From: JAZRPG01 sp045649105
GTDB lineage: Bacteria > Bacillota > Clostridia > Oscillospirales > JAAYXM01
Length of the DNA: 15,390 bases
Direction of reading: 5' to 3'
Assembly (NCBI GenBank): GCA_045649105.1
Contig: JAZRPG010000005.1
Coordinates: 1-15,390 of the forward strand
Shown here: positions 7,260 to 14,780 of the stretch, in pieces
Position numbering within the stretch: the stretch's first letter is position 1
Layout of the letters: each line of letters starts with the position of its first letter
Translations under genes and position numbers: made by a program
Notes under the pieces: generated by a model
What the model saw: only the letters and a program-made list of their open reading frames with translations
What the model was told of the DNA's origin: nothing
The model's database searches: none

Positions 7260-8144
7260 TTAATAATCCTCGCCGATAATGTCGGGCGGTGTGAGAAGAA
7301 GCTCCGGATGCTTCACATAGTATTTAAAAAGCTTTATCGCAGACGCGTAATAATATCCGTCACATATGCGCTCATCAAGAACAAAGCGGATATTTACAAA
7401 GTGCTTTGTGCTGACGCTTCCGTCACGCCGAAGCTCATGCTTCACCTCTTTTTTACCGATAGCCATAAACGCCGATGTAGTGCCGAACTCATAAAGATGG
7501 TGATACACCGGGGAAAGGCCTATGGAGCCAACATTTGTAACAAAAATTGTCGAGTGAAACGGGCTTACTTTATTTATGATTTTCGGCATAAGTCCGACAG
7601 AATCAAGGCTTCTCAAAACCCACACAACAAATTTCTTTATAAAGCCCGGGAACGCGCCCACAAATCTTGCAGTGAAATCCGTGCCGTTCATTCCGTCTCC
7701 ATCTTCGGGAATCGCCTCCGCAATTGCTTCATTAAACCGTCTGACAACATCAGAAAGCGTGTCGTTTGCATTAAACTCCGGTGTCACGAGCACTTCCTCA
7801 GCATCTTCGCCCATTGCCTTTTTCACCGTGAGCGATGCCCTCAGATAGCTTCGTGCATATATTTTCCTTCCGCTTATAAACCTGTTTATCCTCGGCTTCT
7901 GCACAATCGTGCGCATAATTGCGGCTATAAGGATATGATACAGCGAAAGAGACGGTATTTCCGCGCGGTTTTCTAATATAAACTTACGGAAGCCGGAAAT
8001 GTCCACCTCCTCCTCAAAAAAGACCTGACTATCCAGGCGCGAGCGCATAATATGCGGGATAAGATGAAAAAGCGGGTCAAGCTTCCGTACCCTGTATCCG
8101 TCATACCTGTCGCCGAAACGGCGCTTTCTTTTTATCTCTGCCAT
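7260..8144 (-). CDS. 2-oxoacid dehydrogenase E2 acyltransferase-like protein, active site altered
   Basis: A 294-aa protein resembling the catalytic domain of dihydrolipoamide acyltransferases (CAT-like fold), without a lipoyl or peripheral-subunit-binding domain. The C-terminal motif reads DERICDG (257-263) where active family members have DH(R)xxxDG; the codon for 258 is GAG, so the catalytic histidine is Glu. Other E2-like marks are TNVGSIG, SPVYHHLYEFGTTSAFMAIGKKE and FVLDERICDG. No E1 or E3 genes are nearby, so a role in a 2-oxoacid dehydrogenase complex is unlikely. I chose ATG 8144, with AGGGGG about 8 nt upstream, over a TTG at 8150 that is too close to it. It lies 29 nt after the exonuclease stop, hence probably cotranscribed. 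Function unknown: an acyltransferase with another base, or a binding protein. Confidence 0.75.
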   Translation of the reverse strand: MAEIKRKRRFGDRYDGYRVRKLDPLFHLIPHIMRSRLDSQVFFEEEVDISGFRKFILENRAEIPSLSLYHILIAAIMRTIVQKPRINRFISGRKIYARSYLRASLTVKKAMGEDAEEVLVTPEFNANDTLSDVVRRFNEAIAEAIPEDGDGMNGTDFTARFVGAFPGFIKKFVVWVLRSLDSVGLMPKIINKVSPFHSTIFVTNVGSIGLSPVYHHLYEFGTTSAFMAIGKKEVKHELRRDGSVSTKHFVNIRFVLDERICDGYYYASAIKLFKYYVKHPELLLTPPDIIGEDY

Positions 8145-8173
8145 ATACAAATCCCCCTAAACCTTTTTCTGTA

Positions 8174-9130
8174 TCACTTTGCACTGCTGCGGGTTCTTCC
8201 TGTCATTCTCCTCCGTTTTCTCTGCTCTGCCTTTTCGACACACTTATCGTATGCCGAATCAGCGCCTTCACCCGCCTCATACAATGATTTTGTAACCCCG
8301 TATTCGCCGCTTTCTTTTTTCGTAAATCTCAGCCGCGCAAGATATCTGCCGTGGTTTTTACAGTCTGCAAGCGCCATATACTGCCCTCTGCGCTCAAAGA
8401 CCCATTTCCTGACCCCTGTGCAAACCTCACCGCACTCGGGACATCTTATCCGTGAAACATCCTTATCTCCGAATGCCTCTCGGCGGCTCGTATATCCGCC
8501 GTACATCTCGCATGCACGCGGCCCCGTATCGTCCTTTGCGGCACGGCATGCCGCATCCTCTACAAGGCGCGCAATCCCCGCCTTCATATCAAGTCTGCCT
8601 GCAACAAGAGCCGTATAGTACGCGTCATTAAGCGCATCATGCATCGGCCTGTCCGCCACTATCCCGAAATGCTCCATTGCGGTAGAAAGAGCCTTTTGGT
8701 TACTTCCGCTGTCAGTCTGAATATTATAAATCATCTGGACATTGAACCATGTTTCTGCCCATGCAAAACTGAGCCTGTACATCTCAAAATTCTGACGCAG
8801 TATACGCATATCGTCAGGACCCCAGGTGAGGAATACGCAGTCCTCTCCGCACCAGCTTTTAAACTCGTCTATCGCGGTGCAAAAATCCTTGCCGCGTTCA
8901 AGCTCCTCCTGCCCGATTCCCGTAAGCTGCTTTATCTTATGGTGAATCACCTTATAGAACTTAGGGCGGATGCTTATTTTAAATTCGTCAGCTATCTCAA
9001 ATCGGCTGTTCAGCTTAACTGCACCTATCTGGATTATCTCACCGTACAGCTTGTTCCCATTTTCAGACTCCGCAAGAGCCTTCCCGGGATATGCCTGATT
9101 CCACTCAAGGTCGATTATTATATATGTCAC
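8174..9130 (-). CDS. DEDDh 3'-5' exonuclease with Cys-rich C-terminal extension
   Basis: A 318-aa protein with a DnaQ/RNase T-type exonuclease domain at residues 1-185. Metal ligands are visible: Asp7 and Glu9 in IIDLEWN, an Asp in WGPDD (103-107), and His164/Asp169 in HDALNDA, giving the DEDDh set; the segment HHKIKQLTGI (63-72) is also typical. It should remove nucleotides from 3' ends of DNA or RNA; KapD-like proteins are the nearest family I recognise. After the nuclease domain comes CPECGEVC (230-237) and then C257 and H260 in CKNH, which could bind zinc, and a basic tail (KRRR). The start is GTG 9130, with AGGAC about 11 nt upstream. It is the first gene after the promoter at 9190-9218 and opens a minus-strand operon. 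Substrate unknown. Confidence 0.87.
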   Translation of the reverse strand: MTYIIIDLEWNQAYPGKALAESENGNKLYGEIIQIGAVKLNSRFEIADEFKISIRPKFYKVIHHKIKQLTGIGQEELERGKDFCTAIDEFKSWCGEDCVFLTWGPDDMRILRQNFEMYRLSFAWAETWFNVQMIYNIQTDSGSNQKALSTAMEHFGIVADRPMHDALNDAYYTALVAGRLDMKAGIARLVEDAACRAAKDDTGPRACEMYGGYTSRREAFGDKDVSRIRCPECGEVCTGVRKWVFERRGQYMALADCKNHGRYLARLRFTKKESGEYGVTKSLYEAGEGADSAYDKCVEKAEQRKRRRMTGRTRSSAK

Positions 9131-9189
9131 TTTATTACACGTCCTAATGTTTGCTGCGGAATATCAGCTCCTGCCAAAATCCATAATAT

Positions 9190-9218
9190 ATTATATAGGT
9201 ATTAGGGCACTCTTGCAA
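9190..9218 (-). promoter_or_regulatory. Promoter of the exonuclease operon
   Basis: On the minus strand TTGCAA (9218-9213) and TATAAT (9195-9190) are separated by 17 nt. The leader before GTG 9130 would be about 52 nt. It is back to back with the promoter at 9238. Confidence 0.8.
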
Positions 9219-9237
9219 GTACTGTTCACAAGAAAAG

Positions 9238-9266
9238 TTGACTTTTTTCGCGTTAAACCGTATAAT
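9238..9266 (+). promoter_or_regulatory. Promoter of the six-helix membrane protein gene
   Basis: TTGACT (9238-9243) and TATAAT (9261-9266) with 17-nt spacing, five of six and six of six to consensus. The start site would be near 9273, a 28-nt leader. This rules out the longer frame that begins at 9238. Confidence 0.88.
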
Positions 9267-9300
9267 TATCACATACAAAACAGAAAGGCAGCGGTTTTTT

Positions 9301-10005
9301 ATGAAAAGAAAAGTAAATTGGAAAAAAGTAATCGGTTATATCGTTTTTACCGTTCTCGCCTTTTCTATTGCGTACTCGGTTATAAAAATAATTCAGACCC
9401 CGTCCGAGAGCACAGGCGCGTCCTCAGGAGGGCATCTCCGCAGCGATTATATTCTCATGCTTCTGCAGTGCTGTCTCGGACTTGTTGTTATGTTCCTCCC
9501 GAGCTTTCTTGAAAAGAAATTATCCTTTGAAATCCCGAATTACATGAGTATTATGTATTTTATATTCCTGTATTGTGCGATATACCTCGGAGAAGTCAGA
9601 AATTTTTACTATGTCATTCCTCACTGGGACACTATTTTGCATGCATTCTCCGGCGCCATGCTCGGAGCTCTCGGCTTCACACTCGTCAGCATATTAAACG
9701 ACGCGGAACGCGTAGCCGTCGTATTGAGCCCGTTTTTTATAGCACTTTTCGCATTCTGCTTTGCACTTGCCGCCGGCGCCGTATGGGAAATATACGAATT
9801 CTCCGGTGATGGACTTTTTGGCCTTAACATGCAGAAATACCGCCTTGAAGACGGCACACAGCTTATAGGACATGCAGCGCTTGCAGATACCATGAAGGAT
9901 ATAATAATTGATGCACTCGGTGCACTTTCAGTCACATTTGCAGGCTATCTTTCCCTTATAGGGAAAATCAAACGCAGAGAAAAAAGAGAAAACAAAAATA
10001 AATAA
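9301..10005 (+). CDS. Polytopic membrane protein, function unknown
   Basis: A 234-aa protein with about six hydrophobic segments (roughly 11-31, 50-68, 82-97, 112-133, 139-166, 203-221) and a basic C-terminus. Charged and aromatic residues lie in or beside the helices in a conserved-looking pattern: HWDTILH (108-114), WEIYEFSGDGLFG (162-174), and DTMKDIIIDALGA (196-208). This layout recalls YjdF/DUF2238-type inner-membrane proteins, which share an H...G, WE(I)xE(F/W) and DTxxDxxxDxxGA order; that link is my inference. ATG 9301 is chosen because the promoter -10 is at 9261-9266 and GAAAGG (9283-9288) precedes it, though at a long 12 nt. Monocistronic, ending at the hairpin at 10015. No function is proposed. 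Confidence 0.85.
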   Translation: MKRKVNWKKVIGYIVFTVLAFSIAYSVIKIIQTPSESTGASSGGHLRSDYILMLLQCCLGLVVMFLPSFLEKKLSFEIPNYMSIMYFIFLYCAIYLGEVRNFYYVIPHWDTILHAFSGAMLGALGFTLVSILNDAERVAVVLSPFFIALFAFCFALAAGAVWEIYEFSGDGLFGLNMQKYRLEDGTQLIGHAALADTMKDIIIDALGALSVTFAGYLSLIGKIKRREKRENKNK

Positions 10006-10014
10006 ACTAACCGC

Positions 10015-10049
10015 AAAAATGTCCTGTATATTTTTACAGGACATTTTTT
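10015..10049. terminator. Bidirectional terminator between membrane protein gene and GH25 gene
   Basis: A perfect stem, AAAAATGTCCTGTA (10015-10028) with TACAGGACATTTTT (10035-10048), and a 6-nt loop. T-runs occur on both strands. It overlaps the stop codon of the GH25 gene by a base or two. Confidence 0.92.
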
Positions 10050-10761
10050 ATGTCCCGTATCTCAAAAAGCTCGCATAATCTCCGCTGTATACGTTCATAT
10101 CTATATGCTCCTCAGCGCCGTTATAGCCGCGGAGCTTCTCTGTATGCGAGTACTGCCAGAAGATCCACTCCCTGCCGTCCGGAAGCGTCGGCTTTTTAAC
10201 CGTGTCACATATCCAAATATCACAATCCTCATACTTTCCGCTGATATATAATAAATATGCCCTGCGTGTTGTATAGATAATCGGTTTTTTTCCGTAGTGC
10301 TCCGAAAGTTCCCCCAAAAGCTCGCTTAAAATCCTGTCTGTCTCGGCCTTGTCAGGAGGGTTTTTCTCATAATCCCCGTAAAATTCCACATCCACAACCG
10401 GAGGAAGCATTTCCGGATAGTCAGGCACGGCGGAGATGAAATTTTCCGCCTGCTCAAGCCCGCTGCTGTCGTAGCTCAAAAAATGGTACGCCCCTGCCCT
10501 GAGATGAGCCTCTCTCGCACCTTTAATATTTTTATCAAAATATCTGTCAACATATCGGCTTCCCTCGGTTGCTTTAATAAACGCAAATGATATCCCCTGC
10601 TCCGCGAGCGCGCCCCAATCGATTTCACCCTGATACGACGATACATCAACGCCCTTTACATCATACTTTTCCGCCTCGTTGCGCCCGACTCTTACAACTG
10701 CCGCACAAATAAGAGATGCAATAAATGCAATTATTATACCAAGCTTTAATGCAATCCTCAT
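10048..10761 (-). CDS. Membrane-anchored GH25 lysozyme-like muramidase
   Basis: A 237-aa protein with an N-terminal signal-anchor (about 5-23, ALKLGIIIAFIASLICAAVV; no clean lipobox) followed by a glycoside hydrolase family 25 domain. GH25 marks are KGVDVSSYQGEIDW (36-49) with Asp39, FAFIKATEG (59-67), and PPVVDVEFYG (120-129) with Asp124 and Glu126 as the catalytic pair, then FWQYS near the end. Such enzymes cut the MurNAc-GlcNAc bond of peptidoglycan outside the membrane. I chose ATG 10761 because GGGGAG is 8 nt upstream; a TTG start at 10791 would add ten residues and place the ribosome site inside. It starts 39 nt after the galT stop and no promoter is apparent, so it is probably the third gene of the gal operon. 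Confidence 0.88.
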   Translation of the reverse strand: MRIALKLGIIIAFIASLICAAVVRVGRNEAEKYDVKGVDVSSYQGEIDWGALAEQGISFAFIKATEGSRYVDRYFDKNIKGAREAHLRAGAYHFLSYDSSGLEQAENFISAVPDYPEMLPPVVDVEFYGDYEKNPPDKAETDRILSELLGELSEHYGKKPIIYTTRRAYLLYISGKYEDCDIWICDTVKKPTLPDGREWIFWQYSHTEKLRGYNGAEEHIDMNVYSGDYASFLRYGT

Positions 10762-10800
10762 AGGAGTAACTCCCCCCTCATGTGAAACCAATTCCGTTTT

Positions 10801-12282
10801 CTAAATTGATTTTACAAATCCGTCAAATGCCGAAAAGCCCCTGTCATCGCGTTTAAACACCCCTGCGCACTTCAGAACTTCTGCAAACAGCAGCCCTGTT
10901 TCTCTTTTTAAAAGCTCCTCCGTGCTCTTTCCCGCTTCGCGGTTTTCTTCTATCCGCTCTGCAAGCCGGGCATGCTTCTCTGTATCCACGGAGCTTCTGA
11001 TGTCCCTTCCCGCGTCAATATACCCGCAAAGAAGCGCAAACTCACGCTTTATCCTTGCAGGAAGCACGGCAAGCCCCATAACCTCAATGAGACCTATGTT
11101 CTCGCGCTTTATATGATGAAGCTCCTCGTGCGGATGAAATACGCCGAGCGGATGCTCCTTTGTCGTAATATTATTCCGCAAAACCAAATCAAGCTCATAC
11201 AGCTCGCCGCGGCGGCGAGCGATAGGCGTTATTGTATTATGCGCCTCTCCTCCCGTCTCTGCAAAAATAAAGACACTCTCATCTGTATATCCGCGCCATG
11301 CATCAAGGATTCTGCCTGCAAGAGATTCTACCCTTTTTCTGGATTTATCGCATATGCGAAGGACAGACATCGGCCATCTTACGCGCCCGACACACACATC
11401 TTCAAAGCCATCTATGGTGTAAACCTTTTCTATCGGCGCGCGCTCCATGGGAAATGAATACCTCCCGCCCTGAAAATGCTCATGCGAGAGAATTGAGCCG
11501 CCGACAATCGGCAAATCCGCATTTGAACCGATGAAATAATGCGGGAATATGTCAATAAAATCAAAGAGCCTGCAAAACACATCTCGGTCGATTTTCATCG
11601 GCACATGCGTACCCGAAAGCGCTATGCAATGCTCATTATAATATACGTACGGCGAATACTGGAAATACCATTGCTGTCCGCCCAATTCAATCGGTATAAC
11701 CCTGTGATTCTGCCGCGCGGGGAAATCAGGCCGTCCGCTGTAACCCTCACTTTCGCGGCAGAGTATGCACTCGGGATATCCCGATTCATGCGCCTCTTTC
11801 GCTCTTGCAATTTCGCGCGGGTCCTTCTCGGGCTTTGAAAGATTTATCGTTATATCAAGCTCTCCGAATTCCGTCTCCGCTGTCCACTTCATGTCGCGCG
11901 CTATTCTGTATCTGCGGATATAGTCCGTCGCCTGTGAAAAATTGTAGTACCAATCCGTCGCAAGGCTCGGCGATTTTTTATATCGCTCCCGAAACTCGCG
12001 GATTACCGTGCTCGGAAGCGGCGTCAGCGCACCCATAAGACGAGTGTCAAAAAGGTCAAACTCTGTCTGTGTATGTCCGATTATTCCCGCATCTGCAGCA
12101 TAATTACACAGCGCCAAAAGCGTCTTTTCAAGCCCGTGCCCCGTCGGCCTCTCATTTTTAAAGTCCTTTATACCCAGAATTTCCGATATGCGGTTTACCG
12201 AGCATGTAATATCCGCATCTCCGATAAGCCCGCTTTTCACGGCATATTGGACAAGATTGTTTATTTCCGCAAAAACGCTCAT
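10801..12282 (-). CDS. galT: Galactose-1-phosphate uridylyltransferase, class II
   Basis: Leloir pathway enzyme exchanging UMP between UDP-glucose and galactose-1-phosphate. The 493-aa length and motifs are those of the Firmicutes class II GalT, not the shorter class I enzyme. Key segments are TGHGLEKTLLALCNYAADAGIIG (47-69, in two parts around the helix), ECILCRESEGYSGRPDFPARQNHR (171-194 region, including Cys172/Cys175), FIGSNADLPIVGGS (250-263), and the active-site SHEHFQGG (266-273), where the second His is the expected UMP acceptor. The start is ATG 12282 with GGAGGG about 9 nt upstream. galK lies 46 nt upstream and the GH25 gene 39 nt downstream, all on the same strand. No galE is in the window. 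Very confident. Confidence 0.96.
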   Translation of the reverse strand: MSVFAEINNLVQYAVKSGLIGDADITCSVNRISEILGIKDFKNERPTGHGLEKTLLALCNYAADAGIIGHTQTEFDLFDTRLMGALTPLPSTVIREFRERYKKSPSLATDWYYNFSQATDYIRRYRIARDMKWTAETEFGELDITINLSKPEKDPREIARAKEAHESGYPECILCRESEGYSGRPDFPARQNHRVIPIELGGQQWYFQYSPYVYYNEHCIALSGTHVPMKIDRDVFCRLFDFIDIFPHYFIGSNADLPIVGGSILSHEHFQGGRYSFPMERAPIEKVYTIDGFEDVCVGRVRWPMSVLRICDKSRKRVESLAGRILDAWRGYTDESVFIFAETGGEAHNTITPIARRRGELYELDLVLRNNITTKEHPLGVFHPHEELHHIKRENIGLIEVMGLAVLPARIKREFALLCGYIDAGRDIRSSVDTEKHARLAERIEENREAGKSTEELLKRETGLLFAEVLKCAGVFKRDDRGFSAFDGFVKSI

Positions 12283-12328
12283 TCCGTATATCCCTCCGGG
12301 TACAAGTTTGTTCCGCCTGCAAAATTCA

Positions 12329-13513
12329 TCAGCAGACTCTTATTGCGCCCTCATTCCGTATCTTAATCTGACGGCATCTCCCTGTACCGATGAGCTTATC
12401 CATGCCGCACATAAAATGCTTTGTCATTTCTTTCGGGATAAATGCCTCAACCGTTCCGCCAAAGCCTCCGCCCTGAATCCTGCTTGCGCCCTTGCCGCAA
12501 AGCAGCTCCTCACAGACCGCGAGCGTATAAGCCATCGGCTGATTCTTTATCGCTCCTGCAGTATATACATTCTGAAGATACATAAAAGATGAGCGGCCTG
12601 ACGCATTTATATCTTCAAGAAATGCTGCAAAATCGCCGAGTTTTAAATGCTCCGCCTCACGCGCGGCACGCTCATTTTCATTCATGAAATGCAGCGCGCG
12701 CAAAACGGCGCGGTCTCCGACGCTCCGGCGAAGCTTTAAAAGCGAATCAACAAAGGAATTCCTGTCAACCTCACGCAGTACACTCTTTCCGAAATATTCG
12801 GCAACACTTCTCATCTCTTTCGGGATTTGTGCATATTGAGCGGTAAGACCGGCATGGTCTGCGCCTGCATCAATTATCACAAGGTCATACCCGTATTTAT
12901 CAATGTCACATTCAATTTTCTCTGTCTTCGGCGCATCTGAGGCAAAGTCTATGGCCGCAATACCCCCGACGGCAATTGTCAGCTGGTCCATAAGCCCGCT
13001 CGGTTTTCCGAAATGTACCGTCTCGGCATACTGCCCTGCTTTGGCTTTCTCTGTCGCAGAAAGCTTACTCCCGAACATATCGCTGAGTGCTGTTGCAAGA
13101 AGAATTTCAAATGCGGCAGAGGATGAAAGCCCCGAGCCGCGCGGCACATCGGAGGTTATATATATATCAGCTCCTGAGAGTGACACCCCTCTTTCAGAAA
13201 GCGCGTCCGCGACACCGCGCACAAGCGCTACTGCCGTGTTGCGCTCCTGCGGCTGCGGGGCAAGGTCATCAAGAGAAACAGAAAACTCACTGTACCCCTC
13301 TGACTTTACGCGAAGCACATTTTCTCCGTTTTCCGAAACAGCGGCGAGCATGCCGAGATTTACCGCTGCGGCAAGCACATTCCCCCGCTGATGGTCGGTA
13401 TGATTTCCTCCGAGCTCTACCCTGCCGGGTGCGCTGTATACAAGAATATTTGACCTTTTCCCGAAAGTTTCTCTGAATAACTTTATGATTTCTTCAGAAT
13501 TCAAAAAACTCAC
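12329..13513 (-). CDS. galK: Galactokinase
   Basis: GHMP-family kinase that phosphorylates galactose at C1 with ATP. The 394-aa protein has the three family motifs: GRVELGGNHTDHQ (30-42; galactokinase signature with GG-N in place of the common IGEHTDY), PRGSGLSSSAA (124-134, ATP-binding loop), and QGGGFGGT (347-354). Asp176 in GLMDQL is the likely catalytic base. The start is GTG 13513 with AGAGGAG 8 nt upstream; no nearby ATG fits. First gene of the galK-galT-GH25 unit. Promoter elements between 13514 and 13575 are poor: the best pair I see on the minus strand is TTCAGT and TATATA at 18-nt spacing. The non-standard first motif leaves a small chance of a related sugar (for example GalNAc) as substrate, but galT next to it favours galactose. 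Confidence 0.93.
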   Translation of the reverse strand: MSFLNSEEIIKLFRETFGKRSNILVYSAPGRVELGGNHTDHQRGNVLAAAVNLGMLAAVSENGENVLRVKSEGYSEFSVSLDDLAPQPQERNTAVALVRGVADALSERGVSLSGADIYITSDVPRGSGLSSSAAFEILLATALSDMFGSKLSATEKAKAGQYAETVHFGKPSGLMDQLTIAVGGIAAIDFASDAPKTEKIECDIDKYGYDLVIIDAGADHAGLTAQYAQIPKEMRSVAEYFGKSVLREVDRNSFVDSLLKLRRSVGDRAVLRALHFMNENERAAREAEHLKLGDFAAFLEDINASGRSSFMYLQNVYTAGAIKNQPMAYTLAVCEELLCGKGASRIQGGGFGGTVEAFIPKEMTKHFMCGMDKLIGTGRCRQIKIRNEGAIRVC

Positions 13514-13587
13514 CTCAAATTCTCCTCTTGCAGTATATTATTCCTATATACGCCTTAAAAAACACTGTACTGAACCTAAAAAATTTA

Positions 13588-13620
13588 AGAAACCCTGCAC
13601 GAAACTTGTGCAGGGTTCTT
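13588..13620 (-). terminator. Terminator after the cupin gene
   Basis: A perfect 10-bp stem, AACCCTGCAC (13591-13600) with GTGCAGGGTT (13608-13617), and a 7-nt loop, extended by AAGA/TCTT-like flanks. Read on the minus strand the stem is followed by a T-rich stretch interrupted by AAA, so it should end the cupin transcript before galK. Confidence 0.8.
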
Positions 13621-13629
13621 TCTTTTAAA

Positions 13630-13974
13630 TTACGGAAGAATTATTGCGTATACAATAAGCGGCTCATCAGTTCTGTTCTCAAGAGAATGTGTCTCGCCAC
13701 CGGTCGTCCACATCGCATCGCCACAGGCAAGCTCATGCTCTTTTCCGTTGTCGGTAACTGTTGCGCGCCCGCTCTTTACTATGTATATTTCGCCCTCGGA
13801 GTTATGCTCATGAACGCCTATTGATTCGCCCGGCATAAGCTTAACCTCGGCAAACATGTTTGCCTTTCCGGAGAGCTCCTCTTTTTCGAATATATTGATA
13901 AATTCGAGTGCTCCTTTTCCTCCGCGGAGATTTTCGCGCAGTTGTACGCTCATATCGCTTCTTCTTTTAATCAT
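13630..13974 (-). CDS. Small single-domain cupin protein
   Basis: A 114-aa protein that is essentially one cupin barrel. Motif 1 is GESIGVHEHNSEGEIYIVKSG (49-69 region) with metal ligands His55, His57 and Glu62; motif 2 has GD and THSLEN with His96. Metal binding (Fe, Mn or Zn) is therefore likely. Stand-alone cupins range from sugar isomerases to dioxygenases and binding proteins, so no reaction is assigned. I favour ATG 13974 (MIKRR) since GGTGA lies just upstream and relatives start with a similar MIR/K sequence; a GTG at 13983 is possible and adds three residues. A TATAAT is present on the minus strand at 14048-14043 but lacks a good -35. Transcribed alone toward its terminator, and divergent from the DUF4364 gene. 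Confidence 0.85.
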   Translation of the reverse strand: MIKRRSDMSVQLRENLRGGKGALEFINIFEKEELSGKANMFAEVKLMPGESIGVHEHNSEGEIYIVKSGRATVTDNGKEHELACGDAMWTTGGETHSLENRTDEPLIVYAIILP

Positions 13975-14094
13975 TACCTTCACCGTATCGGCCCGTGTTA
14001 CAAGCCGTCCTTCCTTTGCGGATTATTTTTTCTGCTCATGATATTATATTACACCATATTTTAAAAAAAGTCCAGCAAGCATTTTTATATATAC

Positions 14095-14122
14095 TTGAAT
14101 TATCGTCATTTTATGTTAAAAT
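14095..14122 (+). promoter_or_regulatory. Promoter of the DUF4364 gene
   Basis: TTGAAT (14095-14100) and TAAAAT (14117-14122) with 16-nt spacing and a TG at 14114-14115, making an extended -10. Leader of about 34 nt, with GAGGTG (14151-14156) 6 nt before ATG 14163. Confidence 0.7.
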
Positions 14123-14162
14123 ATATGTATATATATTCGGTTTTGTGACAGAGGTGAATCAT

Positions 14163-14702
14163 ATGGCGAGATACGGGTTTGTCCGTTCAGAGCTTGAAAT
14201 AAAAACTCTTATTCTTCATGTGCTTGAATATGCAAAAATCCCCGTCGGCTTTGACAATATTATGTCTATGTCGTTTGTCGACAATGCGATTGACTACTTT
14301 GAATTTACAAGCTACCTTGCAAACATGGTAGAGACAGGACATGTCGAGGTCTGCTCTGATACGGGCAGCGACAGATACACCATCACCGCAAAAGGCGTGC
14401 GTGACCTTAACTCCTGCAGGAGTTCTGTTCCCCGTGCGGTCCTTCGCAAGGCTGAAAAGGCGGCTGACAAAGTCGTTGCCGAAGTCGTGCGGAAAAACCT
14501 CGTCGATGTCAAGGTGTCAGAGCGTGACGGCAAATTCTTCGCAAACTGCAGTTTAAAAGACGATTCGGGAGAGGTGTTCTCCTTCTCCATGTCTGCGATG
14601 TCACGCGAATCGGCAAAAAAGCTTACGTCAAATTTCTACAAAAACGCCGAAAGGATTTACAATCAGTTTCTCACCGCTATGCTTGACGAGTCAGAAAAAT
14701 AA
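14163..14702 (+). CDS. DUF4364 family winged-helix-like protein
   Basis: A 179-aa protein whose start, MARYGFVRSELEIKTLIL, matches the DUF4364 family widely found in Clostridia. Residues 11-83 read as a winged helix: LEIKTLILHVLEYAK, then IDYFEFTSYLANMVETGHVEV as recognition helix and hinge, and DRYTITAKGVRDL as wing, similar in layout to PadR-type regulators. The second half is a helix rich in Lys/Ala/Val (92-115) followed by beta-like stretches and a C-terminal helix. A DNA-binding role is plausible but not demonstrated. ATG 14163 is chosen for the GAGGTG 6 nt upstream; the frame runs back to 13995 through the promoter, so the longer version is wrong. The tRNA gene follows, with its own promoter 32 nt after the stop. 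Confidence 0.88.
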   Translation: MARYGFVRSELEIKTLILHVLEYAKIPVGFDNIMSMSFVDNAIDYFEFTSYLANMVETGHVEVCSDTGSDRYTITAKGVRDLNSCRSSVPRAVLRKAEKAADKVVAEVVRKNLVDVKVSERDGKFFANCSLKDDSGEVFSFSMSAMSRESAKKLTSNFYKNAERIYNQFLTAMLDESEK

Positions 14703-14734
14703 ATGTCACAGCCCACTTTTTCTGAAAAAAGCTA

Positions 14735-14763
14735 TTGACATTTGACCGCTTTTTTTGTATACT
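14735..14763 (+). promoter_or_regulatory. tRNA promoter
   Basis: TTGACA (14735-14740) and TATACT (14758-14763) with 17-nt spacing, a perfect -35 and five-of-six -10. Transcription would begin about 10 nt before the mature tRNA. Confidence 0.9.
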
Positions 14764-14780
14764 ATATTAGCTTGCAGTGG

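Noticed and set aside
7308..7976. 222-residue plus-strand frame across the E2-like gene
   Set aside because: The complementary strand holds the protein with family motifs and a ribosome site; this frame has no recognisable domain or ribosome site.
14703..14734. Terminator after the DUF4364 gene
   Set aside because: Only a short A/T stem (CTTTTT-CTG-AAAAAAG) without GC pairs is present; too weak to call. The gene may read into the tRNA and end at 14858-14897.
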